Of a stretch of DNA of 64,000 nucleotides, positions 17,766 through 25,337 are shown one piece after another. The notes under the pieces were generated by a model. It saw nothing but the letters and a program-made list of their open reading frames with translations, did no database searches and had not been told where the DNA came from. The stretch's first letter is position 1; every line of letters begins with the position of its first letter. A program made the translations under genes and the position numbers. The DNA lies in the NCBI GenBank assembly GCA_045611845.1, contig JAZKXZ010000018.1, positions 22,804 through 86,803 of the forward strand. The letters are read 5' to 3'. This DNA is from Enterocola sp045611845. GTDB taxonomy: Bacteria > Bacteroidota > Bacteroidia > Bacteroidales > Paludibacteraceae.

Positions 17766-17822
17766 CCCACTGCCCTGCCGGAAATGAGATTTGAGTCTCT
17801 CCGTCGGGGCAGTGGTGTTTTT
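17766..17822 (+). terminator. CTGCCC-family hairpin terminator, copy 1 (end of operon A)
   Basis: The arms CCACTGCCC (17767-17775) and GGGCAGTGG (17807-17815) enclose inner pairs (CCGG-like and TGAGA/TCTC), followed by TGTTTTTT. Related elements end the DUF262 pair (21147-21205) and the GNAT module (23573-23629). Confidence 0.75.
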
Positions 17823-17891
17823 TGGGGGAGGAAATTATAAAAGATACTAGAATATAAGATTATTTGTAAAAATCTTAGTAAATTTGTATAT

Positions 17892-19328
17892 ATGAAAAAA
17901 TCAATCACTATGGGAAATGAAGCACAAGTTATTAGTGTGGAAGAACTACTCAACAAAAAAAATCTAGCAATTCCGCATTATCAGAGGCCATATCGTTGGA
18001 CTACAGAGAATGTTAGTCAACTTTTAGAAGACATTTTTGATAGCTATAAGAAAGGTAAGAAACAATATCGCATTGGAACTGTAATTCTTCATAATAATGG
18101 GAAGACATTAGATATTGTTGATGGTCAACAACGTATTACTACATTACTACTAATACTACATGCAAGTAGAGAGGATATCATCGAATTAAAATACAACCAT
18201 CATGATTCATTTGAAAACATAAAGCAAAACATTTCTTATATTAAAGAGTGGTTAAGTAGAAATAGTGATGAGAAGTTAATTAATTATATTAAATCTTCTT
18301 GTGAGGTTGTAGAAATTATTGTTACTAATTTATCAGAGGCTTTCCAACTTTTTGACACGCAAAATGGACGCGGGAAAGAACTTTTGCCATACAATTTACT
18401 TAAGGCGTATCATATAAGGGCAATGGAACTTGAACCTAATGATGTAAAAATATCATGCGATAAAAATTGGGAAGGTGCAGCTATGTATGACGCAACTCCA
18501 GAGATAGAAGGCGATCCTAATGAAGATGTCTTAAAGCAACTTTTTGATGAGCAATTGTATAGAGGTAGAATTTGGTCAAAAGAAAATGAAGCTTATGGCT
18601 TTGACAAGTCTGAAATAGGCGAGTTTAAAGGATTTACAATAGACAAGAATCATACTATCAAATATGCATACCAAAATCCACAGTTACTACAGTTTTTAAC
18701 TGCAAAGTACTATAAAAACGTGTTGGATGGAATAGTTGCAACACAGCCTAGATTTGAATGGGGAGATAGTGAAAATATAGACCCTTTTGTAAATATAAAT
18801 CAACAAATAGTAAACGGAAAGGCATTTTTTGATTATATAGAAACTTATGTAGAAATATATAAACGACTATTTATTCATTTAAAGTCTTCTCAACAGTTAT
18901 CTGAGTTTAAAAGATTCTATTACGAAAAATGTCTTAACTATAAGAATGATTTATCTAAAGGTGATGAGTATGCACATAAACCTAAAGGTGATGCAAGAAG
19001 AAGTGGTGATACTTATCTAAGGGAAGCCTATAAGACTATTATATTCATCTTGTTTGATAAGTTTGGCGAAAAGGGTTTGTTGGAATACTATAAAGTAATA
19101 TATAAACTTATTTATATCAATAGACTTAGTTTAAGTCAGGTGAGGTACGATACTGTAGCAAAAATACCAAGTAAGTATATTCAAATTATAGTTCATGCAA
19201 AGGAACTTTCAGATTTAGAGAAACTTAATATTCTGTGGGCAGATCATCCAAAAACAGAATCTACCAACTCAGTTAATGGAATTGAAGAAATTAAAGAATT
19301 TATTTTAGGCAATGATGGAAACAAATAA
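17892..19328 (+). CDS. DUF262 protein, first of an overlapping pair (GmrSD-like)
   Basis: The 478-residue protein has the DUF262 N-terminal domain (ParB/GmrS-like NTPase fold): IPHYQRPYRW at about residues 27-36 and DIVDGQQRITTLL at about 75-87. The remainder is helical, with no HNH (DUF1524) motif visible. DUF262 proteins act in type IV restriction of modified DNA (GmrSD) and in other anti-phage systems. The stop overlaps the next DUF262 gene by 17 bp. The start at 17892 follows AAATTTGTATAT; an internal ATG at 17910 is also possible. Confidence 0.8.
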   Translation: MKKSITMGNEAQVISVEELLNKKNLAIPHYQRPYRWTTENVSQLLEDIFDSYKKGKKQYRIGTVILHNNGKTLDIVDGQQRITTLLLILHASREDIIELKYNHHDSFENIKQNISYIKEWLSRNSDEKLINYIKSSCEVVEIIVTNLSEAFQLFDTQNGRGKELLPYNLLKAYHIRAMELEPNDVKISCDKNWEGAAMYDATPEIEGDPNEDVLKQLFDEQLYRGRIWSKENEAYGFDKSEIGEFKGFTIDKNHTIKYAYQNPQLLQFLTAKYYKNVLDGIVATQPRFEWGDSENIDPFVNINQQIVNGKAFFDYIETYVEIYKRLFIHLKSSQQLSEFKRFYYEKCLNYKNDLSKGDEYAHKPKGDARRSGDTYLREAYKTIIFILFDKFGEKGLLEYYKVIYKLIYINRLSLSQVRYDTVAKIPSKYIQIIVHAKELSDLEKLNILWADHPKTESTNSVNGIEEIKEFILGNDGNK

Positions 19329-21123
19329 ATTAAATAAAACTATAAATGAGATATTTGAGGATTCATATGTAATACCTCTATATCAACGCAATTTTGCATG
19401 GGGTGAGGAGCAAATTCAACAACTTATACAAGATATTTACGATGCGTCTCAGCAAGGAGATTTAAAATATTATATCGGCACACTCGTAGTTTTAAAGCGC
19501 CATAATGGTGTTTATGAAGTGATAGATGGACAACAAAGATTAACTGTTCTGTCGTTGTTAATTAGAATCTTAGGTTTAAAGACAGAACTTAAGTTGTCTT
19601 ATGATTCTAGACCAGAGGTGGAAAATTTTTTACGCGAGTTTTATAAAGACCTGGACTATAAATCGTGCGAAGCGCAAACTTATAATTTTAGCAATGCAGT
19701 GAAATGTATCAAAAATTCTAAGGTGCTTAAATCTGATGGAAAATCTCTTGAATTTGATGTCATTAGAAAAGACTTAGTTGATTATTTATTGAATAAAGTT
19801 ATTCTATTTAGAGTTGAGATTCCAGAAGATACTGACGTTGCTTCGTATTTTGAGATTATGAATAATCGTGGCGAGCAACTCCAAAAACATGAAATATTTA
19901 AGGCAAAATTAATGGCTAAATTGGAACCTAAGTTTCATAATGAATTTAACCTAATTTGGACAGCTTGTTCCAATATGAAAAATCATATTCAAACGTGCTT
20001 TGGTATTGAGCAGAGAAGGAAATATTTTGGAGAGAATTACGATAGTTTCTGTTTTAATGGATTTGCAATTGAGGAGAATGAAAACAACAAAGTTGAGACT
20101 AATACTGAGGGGTATTCTATAGCAGATATTCTTAGTGGAAATTCTACCTGTAGTGTTGCAAAATATGGAGAAAAAGAAACAACAGATAAATACAACTCTA
20201 TAATAGATTTTCCAAACTTTTTAATGCATGTTCTGAAATTGTACACGCAAAAGGAGAACTTAGAAGAGGAGATTTCATTAGATGAGAAGTTTTTATTAAA
20301 GACTAATATTGAGAATATAGATTCTAATAAATTTATAGACTTACTATTTAAGTGTCGTGTTTTATTTGATAGATATATTATCAAAACGATTGACTTAGAT
20401 GGTCAAGAAGATTTTAGGTGGACGTTAAGAAAGTTGGAAAAAACTGATTATAGTGAAAAGATTTCATATCGTGAATTTGAAACCTTTGGTCAAGAAAAAG
20501 ACCAAGATATGATTATTAAAGCACAATCAATGCTTCAAGTAACATTTCGTCAACGTATTTATAAGAATTGGTTGTATGATACTTTAAAGTTCTTATATAA
20601 AAAGGATAGTATTGATATAAAGTCATGTGAGTTTTTAACTCATTTGAATGGATGGATGAAAAATTATTATGGTTCGCTTAAAAAAAATAAGTTTTTATGC
20701 TTAGGAACGAAAACTCCACATTTTGTGCTTAATTTTATTGATTACTTATATTGGAGAAAAGCAAAGTCTAATCAAAACCAGATTAATCAAATTAAGATAA
20801 AGGATTTTAGTTTTAAATACTGGAATTCTGTGGAGCACCACTTGTCTGTAAATAAGGCTACTATAAAAAACAATGGTGTACAACCAAGTTGGGTTGACCA
20901 AATAGGTAATCTATTCCTTATAAGCAAAAATGTGAATTCTAGACTTAGCGATAGAGATGTGAAGGAAAAAGTTGAATCATTTAATGGTGCAAATATGGGG
21001 CCAAGTCGTCAGATAATTTACCATAAAACAGAAAATAACAACTATAATTGGGGTAAAGAGGAAATAAAGAAACATACAAAGGCAGTGTTTTATTTGCTAA
21101 AAGACATAGATAATATCCTTTAA
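19312..21123 (+). CDS. DUF262 protein with degenerate DUF1524/HNH-like C-terminus
   Basis: The 603-residue protein has the DUF262 motifs IPLYQRNFAWGEEQ (about residues 21-34) and YEVIDGQQRLTVLS (about 68-81). Near the C-terminus SVEHHLS and VDQIGNLFLISKNVNSRLS resemble the EH...IGNL...N arrangement of DUF1524 nucleases, but the usual EHI-x-P spacing is altered. It probably works with the gene upstream: one ATPase-type subunit without nuclease and one with it. A hairpin of the CTGCCC family ends the operon. Confidence 0.8.
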   Translation: MMETNKLNKTINEIFEDSYVIPLYQRNFAWGEEQIQQLIQDIYDASQQGDLKYYIGTLVVLKRHNGVYEVIDGQQRLTVLSLLIRILGLKTELKLSYDSRPEVENFLREFYKDLDYKSCEAQTYNFSNAVKCIKNSKVLKSDGKSLEFDVIRKDLVDYLLNKVILFRVEIPEDTDVASYFEIMNNRGEQLQKHEIFKAKLMAKLEPKFHNEFNLIWTACSNMKNHIQTCFGIEQRRKYFGENYDSFCFNGFAIEENENNKVETNTEGYSIADILSGNSTCSVAKYGEKETTDKYNSIIDFPNFLMHVLKLYTQKENLEEEISLDEKFLLKTNIENIDSNKFIDLLFKCRVLFDRYIIKTIDLDGQEDFRWTLRKLEKTDYSEKISYREFETFGQEKDQDMIIKAQSMLQVTFRQRIYKNWLYDTLKFLYKKDSIDIKSCEFLTHLNGWMKNYYGSLKKNKFLCLGTKTPHFVLNFIDYLYWRKAKSNQNQINQIKIKDFSFKYWNSVEHHLSVNKATIKNNGVQPSWVDQIGNLFLISKNVNSRLSDRDVKEKVESFNGANMGPSRQIIYHKTENNNYNWGKEEIKKHTKAVFYLLKDIDNIL

Positions 21124-21146
21124 TTCATAAAATAGTATAATTACTC

Positions 21147-21205
21147 CCACTGCCCTGTCGGAAATGAGATTTGAGTTTCTCACCGTCGGGGCAGTGGTGT
21201 TTTTC
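21147..21205 (+). terminator. CTGCCC-family hairpin terminator, copy 2
   Basis: CCACTGCCC (21147-21155) pairs with GGGCAGTGG (21189-21197). Inner TGAGA/TCTCA pairs are kept and TGTTTTTC follows. It ends the DUF262 operon. Confidence 0.75.
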
Positions 21206-21214
21206 TATTTACTT

Positions 21215-21246
21215 CTTGTTATTCTAAATTAAATCACATATCTTTG
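21215..21246 (+). promoter_or_regulatory. Promoter of PIN module 2
   Basis: CTTG (21215-21218) and TATCTTTG (21239-21246) are 20 bp apart. The leader that follows (AACATCAAAAATTTAGACGT before the ATG) is shared with PIN module 3. Confidence 0.65.
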
Positions 21247-21326
21247 CAGTACCACCATTTAAATCACATTAATTTTAAAACTTATAAGAAGTAAAAACTA
21301 TTTACTAACATCAAAAATTTAGACGT

Positions 21327-21476
21327 ATGAAAACAAAAAAAGAAAAAGTAAACATTTACGAATTGAGTGTAGAAGAACATGTTGCGCTGATAAATAGCAG
21401 AAAACACAGTAAGACATGGGATGCTATTATGAAGTATCAAGGTTCGCTTATAGTTACAGACCCTAATCTTATGTAA
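21327..21476 (+). CDS. Short antitoxin-like partner of PIN toxin 2
   Basis: The 49-residue protein starts MKTKKEKVNIYELSVEE and has the conserved RKHSKTWDAIMKYQG and the end TDPNLM. It is homologous to the proteins at 3517 and 28609. The stop lies two bases before the toxin start. It is inferred to be the antitoxin. Confidence 0.75.
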   Translation: MKTKKEKVNIYELSVEEHVALINSRKHSKTWDAIMKYQGSLIVTDPNLM

Positions 21477-21478
21477 TT

Positions 21479-21901
21479 ATGAGATATATGATTGATACAA
21501 ATATCTTCGTGTATATGACACAAGATATTTCTTCATTGAGGCATGAAATTAGAGAACTTCTATCGGATTATGCCAACACCCTACACATGAGTGCAGAGTC
21601 TGTAAAGGAACTTATTGTTGCTTACAACAACAAAGGACTACTAACCAAGAAATGGAAGAGCGCTGAGGAAATGGTTGCTGCTATTGAGGATGAGTATTAC
21701 ATTAAAATACTCCCTGTAAGCAAGGAGCACATGAAAACCTACTCGAGGCTATCGATAAATAGCATTGATGACCACAAAGACCCATCGGACCATGTGATTA
21801 TCTCTCATGCTATTACAAACAGAATTCCACTCATCTCTAGCGACCGCAGGTTTCCGTACTACACAAACCAAGGACTTGATTTAATCTTCAACGAAAGATA
21901 A
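21479..21901 (+). CDS. PIN-domain ribonuclease toxin 2 (VapC-like)
   Basis: The 140-residue PIN protein has acidic residues in MIDTNIF, SAESVKEL and DHKDPSDHVII, followed by SSDRRFPYYTNQG. It is closely related to toxin 1 (3672), with long identical blocks such as VKELIVAYNNKGLLTKKWK. The last residues (DLIFNER), the stop and the following hairpin are shared almost base for base with toxin 3. Confidence 0.85.
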   Translation: MRYMIDTNIFVYMTQDISSLRHEIRELLSDYANTLHMSAESVKELIVAYNNKGLLTKKWKSAEEMVAAIEDEYYIKILPVSKEHMKTYSRLSINSIDDHKDPSDHVIISHAITNRIPLISSDRRFPYYTNQGLDLIFNER

Positions 21902-21907
21902 AATACT

Positions 21908-21950
21908 TAAAAAGGACCTACCATTTCACAGTGGTGAGGTCCTTCTGGTT
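21908..21950. terminator. GGACCT-family hairpin after PIN toxin 2
   Basis: AAGGACCT (21912-21919) pairs with AGGTCCTT (21937-21944), with an inner ACCA/TGGT. The same element, with the same flank running back into the PIN gene, occurs at 28002-28038 after toxin 3, and again at 28738-28774. Confidence 0.7.
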
Positions 21951-22121
21951 TTGAAGTTAAATAAATACAACTTTTTGTACTGCAATTTCCACTACATTTT
22001 TTAACTTTGGGTAATAGTATTCTTAAATTATTTGAGGGTAAGTTTATATGAGTTTACCCTACTCGTTATAGATTTTTAACATTTGACTGCAATTTATTGC
22101 CAATCAATTATTTACTCTCTC

Positions 22122-22157
22122 AAACCACCTAATCTCCACAGATTTTAGGTGGTTTTT
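22122..22157 (+). terminator. Hairpin terminator upstream of the HNH fragment
   Basis: AACCACCTAA (22123-22132) and TTAGGTGGTT (22145-22154) form a 10-bp stem followed by TTT. It has no intact gene just upstream, so it is probably left over from a lost unit. Confidence 0.6.
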
Positions 22158-22169
22158 AGCACTTTGTAA

Positions 22170-22553
22170 AAAAGTCACCAAAGTTACTCATACCAACCCC
22201 CAAAATGGTTGGCTTATGAACGATATAAACTTTGGGATTGGGATCATATCTATCCATCTAGTTGGATATACAATAGACATAATATACCATGGGCTACAAG
22301 GTATTTAAATAATACTATTGGTAATTTGAGACTCTTATCTTTATCAGATAACCGGTCACAAGGAGATACTTTATCTCCGTCTGAGAGACTTAATAGTGAC
22401 TCTTTTATACAAGATAATGATTATATATATTGGAAGGATCTAGTAAGAAGGGTTAAACAAGATGAAAGTTTTGAAAAACATTCACGAGCAATAATTGAAC
22501 GATGCGTTAATATATATGATTATTGTTATAAAAACGTCTTCTATTTAGGCTAA
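22170..22553 (+). pseudogene. Orphan HNH (DUF262-associated) C-terminal fragment
   Basis: The open frame begins straight after a TAA at 22167. It encodes about 127 residues without a good start codon (a TTG at 22209 is possible). It contains LWDWDHIYPSSWIY and NTIGNLRLLSLSDNRSQGD, the HNH and IGNL...N motifs of the nuclease half of DUF262-HNH restriction proteins. The DUF262 half is absent. It is therefore a decayed remnant of another restriction gene, or possibly a stand-alone HNH protein. Confidence 0.7.
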
Positions 22554-22610
22554 AAATGTCGTTTATTTCTCCGCGAGTATATAAAATATATTGATAGCAG
22601 GGAAATTAGT

Positions 22611-22681
22611 TCCTTTTTTCGTTAACTTAGGTCCTTTTTTCGTTAACTTAGGTCGTTTTTGCTTGAACTTAGGTCTTTTTT
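22611..22681. repeat. 21-bp tandem repeat array (about 3.4 units)
   Basis: TCCTTTTTTCGTTAACTTAGG occurs twice exactly (22611-22631 and 22632-22652), then once with four changes (22653-22673), then partly (TCTTTTT). Each unit holds a GTTAAC-like core. It lies in a 283-bp gap between the HNH fragment and the GNAT module. Confidence 0.85.
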
Positions 22682-22836
22682 AGAGAGTTGTTACTAAGAA
22701 TATTCAATCTTGAGGTGCAAAATTTCCACCTCATGTTTAGTTGTTTATTCCTTACAATATTGCTTTTTCGACAGAAATGTGTTACTTTTGCGTTGAGTAA
22801 TAACTTATTAACAAACCTAATTAATTCTTTTGTGAT

Positions 22837-23007
22837 ATGAAGAAGAGTAAAAATTTGTATTTGGAAGGCGGACCCATTGAAATTCGTGGGAAAGCTGCAG
22901 AACGCTTCTGGCGTTTAATCAAAAATCCTAAAAAGGCGAGTCATGAGGAAAAGGAGAGAATGATACATGCATGCAAAATCATTAATGGAGGAAATCTTTT
23001 ATGGTAG
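22837..23007 (+). CDS. Small antitoxin of the GNAT module
   Basis: The 56-residue protein starts MKKSKNLYLEGGPIEIRGKA and is basic and largely helical. Its stop overlaps the GNAT start (23001) by 7 bp, as is usual for acetyltransferase toxin-antitoxin operons. A TACTTTTG -7 box lies at 22783-22790 with ATTG 20 bp upstream of it. It lacks an obvious ribbon-helix-helix. The antitoxin role is inferred from coupling to the toxin. Confidence 0.7.
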   Translation: MKKSKNLYLEGGPIEIRGKAAERFWRLIKNPKKASHEEKERMIHACKIINGGNLLW

Positions 23008-23546
23008 CGCTAATTGACATCTCTAAATCCTACAGTGTGCGCCCTTTAAATGAAGGAGAAACTCTCAATTCGTTCAACTGTGGTGATGCAGAGTTGAACG
23101 AATTTATTTTAAGTAAAGCTTCGGAATACAAAAAGACACTTCTTGCTGTGTCGTATGTATTGGAAGAAAATGGAAATCCCATCGCTTATTTTTCCCTGTC
23201 TAATGATAATCTTTCAGCAGAAATATTTGAATCAAAAACCAACTTCAATAGGCAAATGCGTAAGCGATTTGTAAACGAAAAACGTAGGAAGCATTTCCCT
23301 GCGGTAAAAATTGGTCGTTTAGCCGTGGACTTGAATTCTGATAAGAAAGGTGTTGGTAGTGCATTGTTATATACTATCAAATATACACTTATTGATAATC
23401 AGAAATCTGGTTGCAGATTTATTACTGTGGATGCATATAATGATGCTATCGGATTTTATGAGAAAAACGGCTTTGTGATGGTTAATGCCTTTAACACAGA
23501 GAAACGGACTCAACCTATGTATTTCGACCTAGCTCAATTGCTATAA
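23001..23546 (+). CDS. GNAT-family acetyltransferase toxin
   Basis: The 181-residue GNAT has the pattern of TA-associated acetyltransferases (TacT/AtaT-like): FNCGDAELNEFI near the N-terminus, AYFSLSNDN, KIGRLAVD, the acetyl-CoA loop DKKGVGSALL, and ITVDAYNDAIGFYEKNGF. Family toxins acetylate the aminoacyl group of charged tRNAs and stop translation. The overlapping small gene upstream supports a TA module. Confidence 0.85.
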   Translation: MVALIDISKSYSVRPLNEGETLNSFNCGDAELNEFILSKASEYKKTLLAVSYVLEENGNPIAYFSLSNDNLSAEIFESKTNFNRQMRKRFVNEKRRKHFPAVKIGRLAVDLNSDKKGVGSALLYTIKYTLIDNQKSGCRFITVDAYNDAIGFYEKNGFVMVNAFNTEKRTQPMYFDLAQLL

Positions 23547-23572
23547 ATTGTTTTAATTCACAGTTATTACTC

Positions 23573-23629
23573 CCGCTGCCCTAATGGATATGAGATGATA
23601 CTCCTACCATCAGGGCAGTAGTATTTTAA
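23573..23629 (+). terminator. CTGCCC-family hairpin, copy 3 (after GNAT)
   Basis: CTGCCCT (23576-23582) pairs with AGGGCAG (23612-23618). Compared with copies 1 and 2, several inner pairs differ on both sides, so pairing is preserved while sequence changes. Confidence 0.65.
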
Positions 23630-23643
23630 ATAGGTACAAAAAG

Positions 23644-23682
23644 AAAGGAAGTTTGGTTCTACTAACGAGCCAAACTTCCTTT
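23644..23682. terminator. Terminator of cysS
   Basis: AAAGGAAGTTTGG and CCAAACTTCCTTT form a 13-bp perfect stem with A and T runs on the two sides. It lies directly downstream of the cysS stop and faces the GNAT unit, so it is probably bidirectional. Confidence 0.75.
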
Positions 23683-23712
23683 TATATAGATGACTTCTAA
23701 GGCGAGTGCTTC

Positions 23713-25179
23713 TTACAAACTCCACTCGAAGCCGTCTTTGGTGTCTTTGATTGAGAAGCCTAGGGCGGTGAGTTCGTTGCGGATTTTGTCTGAGGTGCCC
23801 CAGTCTTTGTTGCGTTTTGCTTCTAGACGGATGTTTAGTAGTAGGTCGATTGCTTTTTTGTATGCATCGGTGCCTGCGTCAGATTTTGCATCGGTCTTAA
23901 GACCAAAGATATCTTCGATATAAAGTTTAAACACGTTTTTAAGCTCGTCAAGGTCTTCGGCAGAGATTGTGGCCTTTCCATCGCTCACGCTGTTGATCGC
24001 CTTGCAAGCGTCAAATAAATGCGAAATAGCGATAGGTGAATTAAGGTCATCGTTCATAGCTGCGTCACATTTCTCTCTTAAGCCTTTTACGTCCACTGTG
24101 CTAGCGTTAGATGCTGTTAGTTTACCCAAACGTTCGTATGCTTCCATTAGTCGTGCAAGACCTTTTTCTGAGGCTTGTAGGGCTTCGTTGCTAAAGTCCA
24201 CTGTGCTGCGATAGTGTGCTTGCAAGATGAAGAAACGAATAGTCATTGGGCTATATGCTTGCGCAAGTAGCTTATGATTGCCTGTGAATAGTTCTTCAAG
24301 AGTGATGAAGTTGCCCAATGATTTACCCATTTTTTGACCATTAATGGTAATCATATTGTTGTGCATCCAGTAGCGAACACTTTCTTTGCCTAGTGCTGCT
24401 GTAGATTGGGCAATTTCGCATTCGTGGTGTGGGAACATAAGGTCCATACCGCCACCGTGAATATCAAATTCTTCGCCTAGATATTTGCAACCCATTGCAG
24501 AGCATTCCATGTGCCAACCTGGGAAACCGTCGCTCCAAGGAGAAGGCCAACGCATAATGTGTTCTGGTTGTGCTTTTTTCCAAAGGGCAAAGTCCATACT
24601 ACGGCGTTTTTCGCTTTGACCATCTAGTTCACGAGTGGTTTCTAAAAGTTCGTCGATATTACGTCCTGATAGTTTACCGTAGTTGTAGTCTTTGTTGTAC
24701 TTTTCAACGTCGAAATACACAGAACCTTCGCTCACGTATGCGTAACCTGCGTCTAGAATTTTTTGTGTAAACTCTATTTGTTCTATGATGTGACCAGATG
24801 CGTGTGGCTCAATGCTAGGTGGAAGCACGTTTAGGTCTTCCATATTTTTGTGGTAGCGGTTTAAGAAATATTGCACCACTTCCATTGGTTCTTTTTGTTC
24901 AAGACGTGCTTTTTTAGCAATCTTGTCTTCACCTTCGTCTGCATCGTGCTCTAGGTGACCCACGTCGGTAATATTGCGCACATAACGCACTTTGTAACCT
25001 AGGTTTTGTAGGTATCTAAAAAGTAGGTCAAATGTAATGGCAGGGCGAGCGTGTCCAAGGTGTGCATCGCCATATACTGTAGGTCCACATACATACATAC
25101 CCACTAAGTTGTTGTGCACTGGGATAAATTGTTCTTTCTTACGGCTTAGCGTGTTGTAAATGGTTAATTTGTGTTCCAT
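23713..25179 (-). CDS. cysS: Cysteinyl-tRNA synthetase
   Basis: The 488-residue class I aminoacyl-tRNA synthetase charges tRNA-Cys. It has MYVCGPTVYGDAHLGHARPA (first zinc Cys plus the HIGH-type motif near residue 40), the zinc-binding block WHMECSAMGCK and DLMFPHHECEIAQS, and the KMGKSLGN form of the KMSKS loop. Length is normal for the family. A heptamer array lies in its 5' UTR (25190-25217). Confidence 0.97.
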   Translation of the reverse strand: MEHKLTIYNTLSRKKEQFIPVHNNLVGMYVCGPTVYGDAHLGHARPAITFDLLFRYLQNLGYKVRYVRNITDVGHLEHDADEGEDKIAKKARLEQKEPMEVVQYFLNRYHKNMEDLNVLPPSIEPHASGHIIEQIEFTQKILDAGYAYVSEGSVYFDVEKYNKDYNYGKLSGRNIDELLETTRELDGQSEKRRSMDFALWKKAQPEHIMRWPSPWSDGFPGWHMECSAMGCKYLGEEFDIHGGGMDLMFPHHECEIAQSTAALGKESVRYWMHNNMITINGQKMGKSLGNFITLEELFTGNHKLLAQAYSPMTIRFFILQAHYRSTVDFSNEALQASEKGLARLMEAYERLGKLTASNASTVDVKGLREKCDAAMNDDLNSPIAISHLFDACKAINSVSDGKATISAEDLDELKNVFKLYIEDIFGLKTDAKSDAGTDAYKKAIDLLLNIRLEAKRNKDWGTSDKIRNELTALGFSIKDTKDGFEWSL

Positions 25180-25189
25180 ATTATAAAAG

Positions 25190-25217
25190 TTAGGAGTTAG
25201 TAGTGAGGAGTTAGGAG
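25190..25217. repeat. Heptamer array in the cysS 5' UTR
   Basis: Four 7-bp units (TTAGGAG, TTAGTAG, TGAGGAG, TTAGGAG) lie 11-38 bp upstream of the cysS start. They are related to arrays at 3210, 17125 and 60186. Confidence 0.75.
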
Positions 25218-25266
25218 TTTTTATAAAACTTTTCCTTAACTCTCACCTTTCAGACTGCAAATATAA

Positions 25267-25299
25267 TAAAAAAAGGGATTGACCTACAAAGCCAATCCC
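25267..25299 (-). terminator. Terminator of the amylase gene
   Basis: On the minus strand GGGATTG (complement of 25293-25299) and CAATCCC (complement of 25275-25281) form a stem followed by a run of T. Confidence 0.75.
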
Positions 25300-25337
25300 A
25301 ATTATTTGTTTTAAAGATGCAAAGCACCCTTTATAAA

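Noticed and set aside
22611..22681. CRISPR array
   Set aside because: The 21-bp units are directly adjacent with no spacers, and no cas gene is in the window.
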